This document shows, one piece after another, positions 1 through 8,703 of a DNA stretch of 64,000 nucleotides. Each line of letters begins with the position of its first letter. The stretch's first letter is position 1. Made by a program: the position numbers and the translations under genes. Below the pieces are notes generated by a model. The model did not search any database and had not been told where the DNA came from. It was given only the letters and a program-made list of their open reading frames with translations. Source of the DNA: Candidatus Hydrogenedens terephthalaticus JGI OTU-1 (GTDB lineage Bacteria > Hydrogenedentota > Hydrogenedentia > Hydrogenedentales > Hydrogenedentaceae); NCBI GenBank assembly GCA_000493945.1, contig AWNW01000001.1:1-64000 (forward strand). The letters are read 5' to 3'.

Positions 1-2
1 CA

Positions 3-1361
3 AGACCGCCTGTTGAGGAGTTAGACCGTGTTATAAAGACAGTGCATGATGCGGGAATGTTATTTATCTGGACGGCAAATGCCGACCTGATGTATGCCCA
101 TGACCCGGAGGTATCGAAACGAATGAAGGAAGGGCGATGGGCAGAATGGGAAGGTTACAACTACGGAGGACGGTATAAAGCAAGTATGGATCCTTTTTGT
201 GATTTAATGGCTACCTGCCTTGCTTCGCCTAATGGGTTGGCAGATTATCGGATGGAATGTAATAAGAAGATGATGGAACGGTATGCTGTGGATGGGATGT
301 ATATTGATGATAATTTAGCATACCCAAACTGTAAGCGATGGAAGGAACATAACCATCCACAGGAAGTGTATGATTGTTTGATTGAATTGCATGATGTTAA
401 CTGGCGACGGCGGATAACACTTAAAGAAAAAATACCCCATGTTGTTTTAATAGAGCATTGTAGTAAGGCTTTTGTCCTGCCCGTAATTGCACCGTTTGAT
501 ATGCATCTTTATGGCGAAGGATATGATTTTGCATCTGTTGAAGAGTTTCGGGCAACTTTTGGCTCGTTCTCAAATATGTATGGGCAGGGCTGTCTGTATG
601 TGGGAGATGATGAGACCCAGCGATGTCCTTCAGCATCAGCCTATGCCTTTGACTTGCTCACAGGAGGTGGAAAATATTGCACTGTTGATTGGCGGATTTG
701 GAACAAAAAGTTTCCTTATGCGGCAGGTGTCCAACCTGAGGAAATAAATCATATTACCACCTATAATTTAATGCAATATTATTTTGGTATGTATGAAACA
801 AACCCATTAATAGAACTCAAAACCAATATTGCTGGAACTTATGCTGTGCTTTACCATAATCGAGTATGGGATGATTGCCTGGTAATAATAGCCAATAAAA
901 CCGATACTCAACAGAATTGTTCCGCAACAGGCTATGAACCGACCTTAACGAAACAGTTAATAAACAAATCTCATGTTGCCCTTTATGATGTATTATCGGG
1001 TGATGTGAGTATTCTTTCTAAAGACGAATTGGTCGCCTTCTTTAAAAACATTGTAGTTTCTCCGTCACAGATGAAAGCAATCTATTTTAGAGCCATTTCT
1101 CTTGACGAGCCCTATCACATTTTCGGGGGAAAGCGGATTTCCGAGAAATGGGATAAGGATAAAAACATTTTGTCAGTAATATTAGACGCCCCAGCCGGTT
1201 TAGAAGATACGGTCGTTATAGGAACAGGTAACCATAGTGTAAAAAAAGTAACTGTTAATAGCAATGAAGTCAACTTTACTTATGACTCCACGAAAAAGGT
1301 TGTTTTACCAAAGGTAGTATATAGTTCCAAACCTATTTTGGTTGAATTACATGGATTGTAA
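3..1361 (+). CDS. Glycosidase-like TIM-barrel protein, 5'-truncated by window edge
   Basis: The reading frame is open through the left edge (in-frame codons from base 3), so the N-terminus lies outside the window; the GTG at 42 is not needed as a start. The visible 450 or so residues look like the second half of a (beta/alpha)8 barrel followed by a beta-sandwich. A strand ending in DGMYIDDN is typical of barrel glycosidases that carry the catalytic Asp at a strand end, and an AWxxGGGKYC-like loop follows. The last ~150 residues (after YFRAISL) read as a small beta domain. A related architecture recurs in the 8704-10785 gene. Probable role: hydrolysis or binding of a complex glycan. Family and substrate cannot be fixed by eye. 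Confidence 0.6.
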   Translation, partial: RPPVEELDRVIKTVHDAGMLFIWTANADLMYAHDPEVSKRMKEGRWAEWEGYNYGGRYKASMDPFCDLMATCLASPNGLADYRMECNKKMMERYAVDGMYIDDNLAYPNCKRWKEHNHPQEVYDCLIELHDVNWRRRITLKEKIPHVVLIEHCSKAFVLPVIAPFDMHLYGEGYDFASVEEFRATFGSFSNMYGQGCLYVGDDETQRCPSASAYAFDLLTGGGKYCTVDWRIWNKKFPYAAGVQPEEINHITTYNLMQYYFGMYETNPLIELKTNIAGTYAVLYHNRVWDDCLVIIANKTDTQQNCSATGYEPTLTKQLINKSHVALYDVLSGDVSILSKDELVAFFKNIVVSPSQMKAIYFRAISLDEPYHIFGGKRISEKWDKDKNILSVILDAPAGLEDTVVIGTGNHSVKKVTVNSNEVNFTYDSTKKVVLPKVVYSSKPILVELHGL

Positions 1362-1437
1362 AAGTGTAACGAGAAGATGTAAAAATTTTTTAATGAATGA
1401 ATAGTAAGATATTTGAACCCGTAACTAATGATGGTAT

Positions 1438-2808
1438 CTACCTTAATTTTCCGCGGGCGAGGGAGGTGAAGATTCCAAAGAAGCAGAATGTAGTAAAGAT
1501 GATGAAGATGATTTGCATACTTATTAAGAATGAAGGATAGTATTCGGGGGTAATCTGGACTTTTCCGATTTGAATAGCGAAAATAAGCATGATAATACCC
1601 ATACTCGTCATCTGTCCTATTAATCGCATTGTGCCTAAGGTGCCTGAGGCTATTCCGTAAAACTTTTTTTCTACAGAACTCATTACCGCATTGGTATTAG
1701 GTGAGGAAAACAAGGCGAAACCAATACCTAACAGTGTCAGATTTGCAATGATGTATGGGAAAGGGGTTCTACCAGTAAGAAATATAAATAGGAACAAGGC
1801 TAATGTGGTCAATGCCATACCCGATGAAGCGACAATTCTCGGCTCAATCTTGTCAGAAATTCGTCCGGCAAATGGGGAGAGAAGGGTCATTGTCAAAGGT
1901 TGAAAAAGAAGTATCATGCCTGCATTTTGTGGTGTTATACCTTTAATGTATTGTAAATATAAACTTAAAATAAAGGTTATTCCGAAAGTAGCACTGTAAT
2001 TAATCAAAGCGGACAAATTGGAAAGGGTAAAAACAACATTGTTTCGGAAAAGGTTGATATTTAATAAGGGATTTTTACACTTTGTTTCCCAGAAGATAAA
2101 CGCAATTACGCTTATCAAACTGAGTAAGATAAATAGAAAAGAATGTATTTTTGGTAAGATAGAAATACCATAGATCAAACAAGTAAGAGACGATGCATAA
2201 AGAACGAATCCTATAAAATCTATTTTTTCTTCTTTGTTTTCTTTCCATTCATCTTCTAATTTCCATAGAATTATCGCAATAGCAAGAAGTCCAATAGGTA
2301 CATTAATATAAAATACACTGCGCCAGCCTAAGTGTTGGGTAAGTATGCCTCCCAGAAAGGGACCTAAGGAAAGTCCGAGATATACGGCAGAGGTATTAAT
2401 GCCTAAAACCTTACCCCGTTCTTCAGCAGGGAAAACAGAAGTGAGCATGGCAATGCCAGTAGACATAATCATCGCTCCGCTAACACCCTGGAAAATGCGA
2501 AATATTAATAAAAGGACGGCGTTTGGAGAAAGGGAACACAAAACAGAGGAAATAGTAAAAAAAATAATCCCGTATAAAAAGATTCGTTTTCTACCATATA
2601 AATCCCCAAGAGAACCAAAAGGGACAAGAAAAATTCCCGCAGATAAAAGGTAGGTAGTTGCAACCCAGTTAAGTAAAACAGCACTCATTGCCAACTCTTT
2701 GCCGATGGAGGGCAAGGCAATGTTGACTGCGGAACCCATGAAGGGTGTTAAGAAGGAACCTAAGGTAGAAATGAATAAAACGATATTTTTTTTAGAACTC
2801 TCATCCAT
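1438..2808 (-). CDS. MFS transporter, DHA2 (EmrB/QacA-like) type
   Basis: This is a 456-residue polytopic membrane protein. The N-terminus shows the DHA2 pattern: an early PSIGKEL segment, motif A as GSLGDLYGRKR, and a motif C-like stretch GLSLGPFLGGILTQHLGWR followed by FYINVPIG. About 14 hydrophobic segments can be counted. DHA2 members export drugs, dyes or metabolites by proton antiport. It sits among sugar-enzyme genes, so an export or import role for a sugar-derived compound is possible, but the motifs favour an exporter. It is convergent with the truncated glycosidase gene (76 bp apart). Confidence 0.8.
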   Translation of the reverse strand: MDESSKKNIVLFISTLGSFLTPFMGSAVNIALPSIGKELAMSAVLLNWVATTYLLSAGIFLVPFGSLGDLYGRKRIFLYGIIFFTISSVLCSLSPNAVLLLIFRIFQGVSGAMIMSTGIAMLTSVFPAEERGKVLGINTSAVYLGLSLGPFLGGILTQHLGWRSVFYINVPIGLLAIAIILWKLEDEWKENKEEKIDFIGFVLYASSLTCLIYGISILPKIHSFLFILLSLISVIAFIFWETKCKNPLLNINLFRNNVVFTLSNLSALINYSATFGITFILSLYLQYIKGITPQNAGMILLFQPLTMTLLSPFAGRISDKIEPRIVASSGMALTTLALFLFIFLTGRTPFPYIIANLTLLGIGFALFSSPNTNAVMSSVEKKFYGIASGTLGTMRLIGQMTSMGIIMLIFAIQIGKVQITPEYYPSFLISMQIIFIIFTTFCFFGIFTSLARGKLR

Positions 2809-3035
2809 TTTTTTAACTTTTGAAAAATAAAGATAATGGGAAAGATTATAACAAAAACCTAATTTATTGAATTTATATTTATACGAGTCAAATATGGAGT
2901 AAGAGAGTTTGAGGTTCTTTATTTTTTATGTTCTTATTGTTTTTGTATGGGAGTTGTATGTTGTTTTTTATATAGGTAACAAATTTATAAGACAATAATT
3001 ATTATATCAGGTTATAAATTTTTAGAAGTTGGACT

Positions 3036-5429
3036 TTAATTGTTTGTTGTAAGCGATAATAAAGTTTGGAGAATTTTTTCCCGTATGTTATCTATAATCT
3101 CGGGTTGCTTAAAATCCTTCCAGAAAAGGATGCCACTTTCGGGCATTATAGAATGAAGTGTATTCCGTATTTCTTGTAATAAGGTTTCTGCTTGGGTTCG
3201 TGTTTCCTCTGTGCATTTCCCTTCTTTTATTGCTTTCTCCAGCATATTAAGATATTCATAATCTTCAATACCCTCGCACATGGCTTCTAAATGTTTGCCG
3301 GGATATACCGTATCTTTATCTATAAACAGAGGGGTATAGGCATGTCGTTTATTGAGGTATTCGTTCCAGGAAGGATTGCCCGCTGCATCAGCAAATGCCC
3401 AAAAATAGGTCGCTTCGGCTCCATATCGCCAGCAGTCCCATGCCTGCAACCTGCAATAAGTCGTAGGGTCTAATAAACGCATAGGACCACTACATGAATA
3501 AAATTCGAGTTTTCTCCCTTGGTCTCGTTGATCTATAAAGAACTGACGATAATCTTCTCCGCATTTATAAAATAGTTGACGGTTTGGGCAAAGAATATCA
3601 CATTCGGCAATCATTTCGGGTAGGGCTTTTGTCATGTCTCTATAAATAGGGTCTTCCCAAATTTGGAAACCAGCACCAGAGGTATGAATTGCTTTTGCCC
3701 ATGCTTTGATAATGGTATCTTCCTGTTCCTGATGTGGTTCATCAACTAACAGCACAATCAATTGTGATGGGTCTAAGCCTGCATTTCGCATATAATTATC
3801 CCAAAACTTTGCCCAATTCCCTACTGCTTTGTTAAACTCGGGTGTTCCTATTTCCCACTGCTGGAATTTGTTTCTTACGGCGGAAAAAACACAATACCGA
3901 CGGGCATCTTTCCAGAGTTTTCTCCATGCATCGAAATTGGAGGTATCCGGAGGTTCCGTCATAGTTCCAAAATCGTCGTAAGAACCAAAAGGCATAGCAA
4001 CAGAAGTAGCCCACGGGGAATCTACGAAGTATTCTCGTAGCATATTTACTAAGGCAGTTCGATTTGCTTCTGTAACTTCATAATGTTGGGAAACATTTGT
4101 ATAATCCCAACCACCCATGTGTAATGCAGGTCGGTCGGGGAAATGGATTGGATAGATTTTTAATGTCATTGGTAAACGGATTTGGTTTACCTTTATCTCC
4201 ATATTGTAAGTATTTGGGGGTAAATTTTTAGAGTACACAGTTATCCATACTTGTTGCGTTAAACCTGCTAAAACATTTAACTTGAACAAACCCTCCTCTT
4301 CATTTATAGGCATTAGAGCAGAAGCCACAGGTTCCAGCCGCTTTGTATCGGTCCAGAGTACCTTCTGAACTTTAATACATTCTTTTCTTAACCCTTCGGA
4401 AATCCCCAAAATTTCTATAGCTACTTCAGCATTTTTGGGTGAAATGACATTAAACGCCACAGAGCGGAATTCATTTTGCATCATACCAAGATATAATTGA
4501 TTTGTATTAGTGGGTTTTATATCGGATAGAGAAGGGAACAATTCTGTATATTGATAAGGATGGCTTCTCCAAGCCGTTAGTCCCTTTAATCCCTCTGCCT
4601 GCAATGTTCTTGCATATAATTTAAACACTTTTTCATGTGTGGAGTTGATAGGAAAAATTGTTTTAAAGTTCTCCGGATATTCCAAAGGTAAAGTGTCAAT
4701 TTCTTTTATTAGTTTGTTCAGTTCTTTTTGTATCTTTTTTCCCCGTTTCACATTTCCTGCTATTTTTTGAACTTCGCCGATGTCATTTGTGATTCGTTTT
4801 TTCACACAGTTATGTATAGTTACATCATTTACATATTTTCTCAAATCTTTAAAGCCCATACCGGGTAAAGGTCGGGATAAATCTTCTTCTTTCCCTTTCC
4901 AGACTTCAATTTCATCACAAAAAATATAAGGTTCACCGAACACTAACAGTGCAATTTTTCTGCCATGGGTTTGAAGTTTATCTATTGTATAACGATAGGT
5001 GGCATAGCCTGCTGATGGCACGGGTTTTTTTGTGTTGTTTAATTTAATCAGGTCGCCGACTTCATGAAATATGTCATCCTCACCTGCAGTAAAAATTACG
5101 ATAGAATCAGGAAACTTTACCCCGGCAAGACCTCCTGCAGTGCTGAACGAAACACCAGAGATGGGCATGTCTTTTTCTAAATCAATCGTTATTAACACAA
5201 AACCTGTTTCGGACCAACCTACAGTTCCTTGTTGCGTCCAAAAATGTCCTTCCACATACTTACCATCAGTAAGTTGAATGGCATCAGATTCATCTTTACA
5301 ATGTGTGTAATTAGGAACGGGGTCTAATGTATATTTTGCTCCTAAGGCGATATTTTCTGTAAAAGATAGAAAGGCAAGAAGAAATAAAGGAACAAAGAAC
5401 AAAAATAAAGATGAAAAAATGTTTTTCAT
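3036..5429 (-). CDS. Secreted DUF4091 / GH123-like glycoside hydrolase
   Basis: A 797-residue protein with an N-terminal signal peptide (residues 1-30, strongly hydrophobic). Residues ~35-180 look like a discoidin (F5/8C)-like beta domain. A linker helix region runs to ~290, a beta domain to ~430, then a barrel begins near HMGGWDYTN (438-445). The pair D563-E564 in LVDEP matches the adjacent Asp-Glu acid/stabiliser pair known for GH123 beta-N-acetylgalactosaminidases. The C-terminal part (FWAFADAAGNPSWNEY through CEGIEDYEYL) is the DUF4091 signature. Likely an exo-acting glycosidase outside the cytoplasm; GalNAc specificity is only a family analogy. It is divergent from the isomerase-like gene at 5667. 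Confidence 0.75.
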   Translation of the reverse strand: MKNIFSSLFLFFVPLFLLAFLSFTENIALGAKYTLDPVPNYTHCKDESDAIQLTDGKYVEGHFWTQQGTVGWSETGFVLITIDLEKDMPISGVSFSTAGGLAGVKFPDSIVIFTAGEDDIFHEVGDLIKLNNTKKPVPSAGYATYRYTIDKLQTHGRKIALLVFGEPYIFCDEIEVWKGKEEDLSRPLPGMGFKDLRKYVNDVTIHNCVKKRITNDIGEVQKIAGNVKRGKKIQKELNKLIKEIDTLPLEYPENFKTIFPINSTHEKVFKLYARTLQAEGLKGLTAWRSHPYQYTELFPSLSDIKPTNTNQLYLGMMQNEFRSVAFNVISPKNAEVAIEILGISEGLRKECIKVQKVLWTDTKRLEPVASALMPINEEEGLFKLNVLAGLTQQVWITVYSKNLPPNTYNMEIKVNQIRLPMTLKIYPIHFPDRPALHMGGWDYTNVSQHYEVTEANRTALVNMLREYFVDSPWATSVAMPFGSYDDFGTMTEPPDTSNFDAWRKLWKDARRYCVFSAVRNKFQQWEIGTPEFNKAVGNWAKFWDNYMRNAGLDPSQLIVLLVDEPHQEQEDTIIKAWAKAIHTSGAGFQIWEDPIYRDMTKALPEMIAECDILCPNRQLFYKCGEDYRQFFIDQRDQGRKLEFYSCSGPMRLLDPTTYCRLQAWDCWRYGAEATYFWAFADAAGNPSWNEYLNKRHAYTPLFIDKDTVYPGKHLEAMCEGIEDYEYLNMLEKAIKEGKCTEETRTQAETLLQEIRNTLHSIMPESGILFWKDFKQPEIIDNIREKILQTLLSLTTNN

Positions 5430-5666
5430 TTTTAATTACCTCAATTTAAGGTGAAAATGGTTATTTTGAGTATATATTAATAGAGAGTATATATAAAATT
5501 CTTAATTTTTAAAATGTTTTAGGTACATAATTATCTATATATAGCAAAAAAAGAGACTGAATTTTTTATTTTAAAAATTTTAATTATCCTTGTTTATTCT
5601 CGTATTGGTTTCATATACTTTATGTATAACTAAGTGAAGGTAATATATTACTAAAAAGGTAATAAT

Positions 5667-7160
5667 ATGAAGGAAAAACATTTTTACGATTCGTCTTGTC
5701 AATGTTGTAAATTGAGTAGAAATTGCTTTTTATCTGCGACTTCTCCAATGCTTGTAACTTCTACACAAGCAGAATTTCCGTCGGAAAGTGAACTTCGTCA
5801 GCCTATTGATATAAATTCTTTCCGTCCAAAACCAAAAGTACGGATTATAGGTGTAGTTATTAGGGAGAAACCTCCGTACTGGTTAGGTTGGCCTGGCTCT
5901 TCTTATGATGTTGAGGGACACCGTAAGGAATATGAAAAATCTTTCTTTGCTTCTGCCAATCGTGTAGGTGTAAATCTTGAAATGCTACCCGACCCTATTG
6001 AGAATGATTCTGCACTTGAAGAATTTATTCGATTTATTTCTACAGAAAAGCCCGATGCCATATTAATTCATACTCAACGCCGTAAGATGTGGAAAAAAAT
6101 CGAAAAGATTTATGAAACTACCCACATACCTATGCTTGTATGGGCACCTATAGGTACCGTATTTACAACGCAGATACATGAGTTTGCAAGAAAAGAAGGT
6201 GTGTATGTGCTTTCTACATTAGATACTTCCTCTATTGACCAGGCACTTCGGATGGTTAGGGCAAAAAAACAATTGGATGCCACTCAAATCCTTGTTGTGC
6301 ATGGGAATGAACGAAAAGATGAGGTTATGGATAGATTCAACACAAAAATTCGCCATGTCCCTCGAAATATGATGGAGGAGATGTTCCAGAAAATTCCTGT
6401 AACAGAAGAGGTGAAAGATATTGCCGGGGAGATGAAAAAGAAGGCACTTAAAGTTGTGGAACCCACAGATGAAGATTTAATTAATGCGGGGAGAAGTTAC
6501 ATTGCAGGGAAACATTTACTTAAATTAGAAGGAGCCAATGCTATTACGACAGATTGTCTTGGAATGGTTACCCAGAAAACAGTTCCAACACCACCCTGTA
6601 TGGGGGCATGTTTATTTCAAGACCATGGCGTAACATACGGTTGTGAAGCAGATATTTTCGGGGCTTTTTCATTGATGTTTGTTAGTTATCTTTTCGACAA
6701 GCCAGGTTTTATGAATGACCCTGTCCCTGAGACTGTTAAAAATGAACTTATCACTGCTCACTGTGTGTGTGGAACTAAATTAAATGGGTTTGACAAGCCT
6801 TCGGAACCCTACATTCTTCGTTCTCATTCTGAATCCAATATCGGTGTATCTTTACAAGTATTATGGAAAGAAGGACAACCTGTTACACTCGTAAGGTTCA
6901 ATAATCCTCATGAACTTATCCTTGATACAGGTGTCGTTAAAGAAAATATAAATACACCACCAGCAGGTGGATGTAGAACAAATTTTTCCATAAAGATGGA
7001 TAATGTTGAAGAAAGCAGAGATGTATTGGGATTTCACCAAGTAGTTTTTTATGGCAACCACAAAAGAGATGTTCAAAACTTCTGCCAACTTTTCGGAATT
7101 AAAGTTATTCATTCTCCAGCCATTGCTAATCCCGTGATTTCAGGAGATACGAAAGGGTAG
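5667..7160 (+). CDS. L-fucose/L-arabinose isomerase-like protein with decayed Tat-like leader
   Basis: 497 residues. The C-terminal half carries the fucose/arabinose isomerase-like fold signature: ITTDCLGM, PPCMGACLFQDHG, GCEADIFG, then THCVCGTKL-like and SHSESNIGVS segments supplying the Glu/Asp/His metal site. The N-terminal half is a Rossmann-like sugar-binding region (IRFISTEKPDAILIHT). The first ~35 residues are Cys-rich and read CCKLSRNCFLSATS, resembling a twin-arginine signal whose second Arg has become Asn; homologous Tat leaders of the form SRRxFL are common in this type of genome. ATG 5667 follows AAGGTAAT. It may be cytoplasmic now. Substrate unknown. Confidence 0.7.
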   Translation: MKEKHFYDSSCQCCKLSRNCFLSATSPMLVTSTQAEFPSESELRQPIDINSFRPKPKVRIIGVVIREKPPYWLGWPGSSYDVEGHRKEYEKSFFASANRVGVNLEMLPDPIENDSALEEFIRFISTEKPDAILIHTQRRKMWKKIEKIYETTHIPMLVWAPIGTVFTTQIHEFARKEGVYVLSTLDTSSIDQALRMVRAKKQLDATQILVVHGNERKDEVMDRFNTKIRHVPRNMMEEMFQKIPVTEEVKDIAGEMKKKALKVVEPTDEDLINAGRSYIAGKHLLKLEGANAITTDCLGMVTQKTVPTPPCMGACLFQDHGVTYGCEADIFGAFSLMFVSYLFDKPGFMNDPVPETVKNELITAHCVCGTKLNGFDKPSEPYILRSHSESNIGVSLQVLWKEGQPVTLVRFNNPHELILDTGVVKENINTPPAGGCRTNFSIKMDNVEESRDVLGFHQVVFYGNHKRDVQNFCQLFGIKVIHSPAIANPVISGDTKG

Positions 7161-7174
7161 GTATCATTTAAAGG

Positions 7175-8605
7175 TTATGCTTTATATGCTTTTAGGACTC
7201 TGGGTAGGTTGAAAGTTTCATGGGCGTTTTGGTTCATAATTCGCTGAATTAATGCGGGTGCGTCGGATTCATTTAGCCAACCTTCATGTAAAAGTTGGGT
7301 TATAGCGAGTGTAATACCCTTACGAGCAATTCGTGCATGTCCGGGAACCAATTCCACGGGAATATAGTCCCCGCCAAAGGTAAATATTTTGTTAGCAGGA
7401 GCAGCCGTTAAAAATTCCTTTAAAAATCGAGTCGCTGATGCAGGGTCAATAATCCAGGACCAACACATATCCGCATAGACATTGCGATAATGTTTACAAA
7501 GGGCGATTAATTCGTTTTGATAGGGATATGAAATATGCATGAGAACAAAGGTGGTATTCGGAAAATCTTTGATTAATGGGACAAGGTCACAAAGATTGTT
7601 GCGAACACGGGATAAGTCCATGCCGTTGTGTCCCGCAAAATAGCCTGTATGCAGTTTGATAGGAAGTTTATATTCTGTGGCACACTGCAAACATTTGCGA
7701 AATAGATTATCTTGTATGGCTTTGATCTCTTCGAGTTTTAATAAAGATGGCTTTTGAACAAATTGTTTAAAGGTAGTTTCTATATCTTCATCCTTTATAT
7801 TTTCATATAGAAGTGGTCTACCGTAGGCGGATTGGTCTTTTACAGATATTGCCTTGGGTCCAAACCGTTCAAATATATGTTCAATGGTCTCATGGGCTTG
7901 CTTTAATGTTTTGATGGGTCTGTCTGAAAATTTGTTAAGATTCCCGATTTTAGAAATAGAACTTGCAATACCTACCGTGGATAAGTCAAAACTCAAAAGG
8001 TCGGTGGCAGGTTCACTTTCACGAAAGACGCCACTGGAAAGACAATTGATTTGAGCATGTTCAATATTCGCTACATCTCTGAGTATACGACGATAAAAAC
8101 CGGGCTGAATATCATCTTTTATTTTCTGACTTATCTCCTCACAATTATTCTCATTTAGGTCTGCCTCTCCATATAAAGCTGAAATACTCTCTCGAACACA
8201 TAATAAATAACCTGTATTTCTACATCTATCATAATAGGACGCTAACATTTCCCATTTTTCTTGAGGAGATAAGTCCCACGAAGTTAATTTTTTATATTCC
8301 TTATCACTCATCCCAGATACCTGTAAGTCTGAATCAGCATAGTGGCTAAAAAGCATGCCAAAATCAGGTGCAGGTGTCTTCTCCTTATTATTTTTATTCG
8401 CAATGCGGTCGGCTTCCGATGGTAAATGTTCATGCGTGTCAATAAAAGGAGTTTTATCAACTAATTCGTAGAGATTTGAGATAAGTTGTTTAGATAAATT
8501 AGGAATGTCTGTTGCGGATGAAGGAGATGTCCCATTGACCATGCTCAGACTCAGGGTAGAACCTGTGATACCAATGAAGTCCCGTCTGTTTATATTTTTA
8601 GGCAT
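7175..8605 (-). CDS. Tat-exported amidohydrolase (TIM-barrel metal-dependent hydrolase)
   Basis: I place the start at the ATG at 8605 (MPKNINRRDFIG), because GGAGG lies 8 nt upstream; a longer version from 8620 would contain that ribosome site. The N-terminus is a twin-arginine signal (NRRDFIGITGSTLSLSM). Metal-ligand motifs of the amidohydrolase superfamily are visible: DTHEHL near residue 60, KLHTGYF, LMHISYP and FGGDY. It most resembles the amidohydrolase_2 / uronate-isomerase-like branch. Located between an isomerase-like gene (convergent) and a secreted glycosidase-like gene, it probably handles a sugar-acid or lactone derivative in the periplasm; the reaction is not determined. Confidence 0.75.
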   Translation of the reverse strand: MPKNINRRDFIGITGSTLSLSMVNGTSPSSATDIPNLSKQLISNLYELVDKTPFIDTHEHLPSEADRIANKNNKEKTPAPDFGMLFSHYADSDLQVSGMSDKEYKKLTSWDLSPQEKWEMLASYYDRCRNTGYLLCVRESISALYGEADLNENNCEEISQKIKDDIQPGFYRRILRDVANIEHAQINCLSSGVFRESEPATDLLSFDLSTVGIASSISKIGNLNKFSDRPIKTLKQAHETIEHIFERFGPKAISVKDQSAYGRPLLYENIKDEDIETTFKQFVQKPSLLKLEEIKAIQDNLFRKCLQCATEYKLPIKLHTGYFAGHNGMDLSRVRNNLCDLVPLIKDFPNTTFVLMHISYPYQNELIALCKHYRNVYADMCWSWIIDPASATRFLKEFLTAAPANKIFTFGGDYIPVELVPGHARIARKGITLAITQLLHEGWLNESDAPALIQRIMNQNAHETFNLPRVLKAYKA

Positions 8606-8647
8606 GAGGGTTTCCTCCAAAAAATGGTTGTAATAATTATATATGAG

Positions 8648-8683
8648 TTAGACGGATTAGACAAGTCGAACAAATCGGACGGG
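8648..8683. repeat. Degenerate 9-bp tandem repeat
   Basis: Four consecutive 9-mers: TTAGACGGA, TTAGACAAG, TCGAACAAA, TCGGACGGG. They lie in the short gap between two minus-strand genes. A related fragment (ATCGGACGAGG) occurs near 19969. Similar GGACAAGTC-type 9-bp repeats are, from memory, dispersed in PVC-like genomes. Confidence 0.5.
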
Positions 8684-8703
8684 GTTGGATAGACAGGATT
8701 AAG

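Noticed and set aside
2971..2990. TATAGGTAACAAATTTAT resembling the MITE left end
   Set aside because: Only about 14 bases agree, the rest of the end differs and no element body follows; chance is likely in AT-rich DNA.
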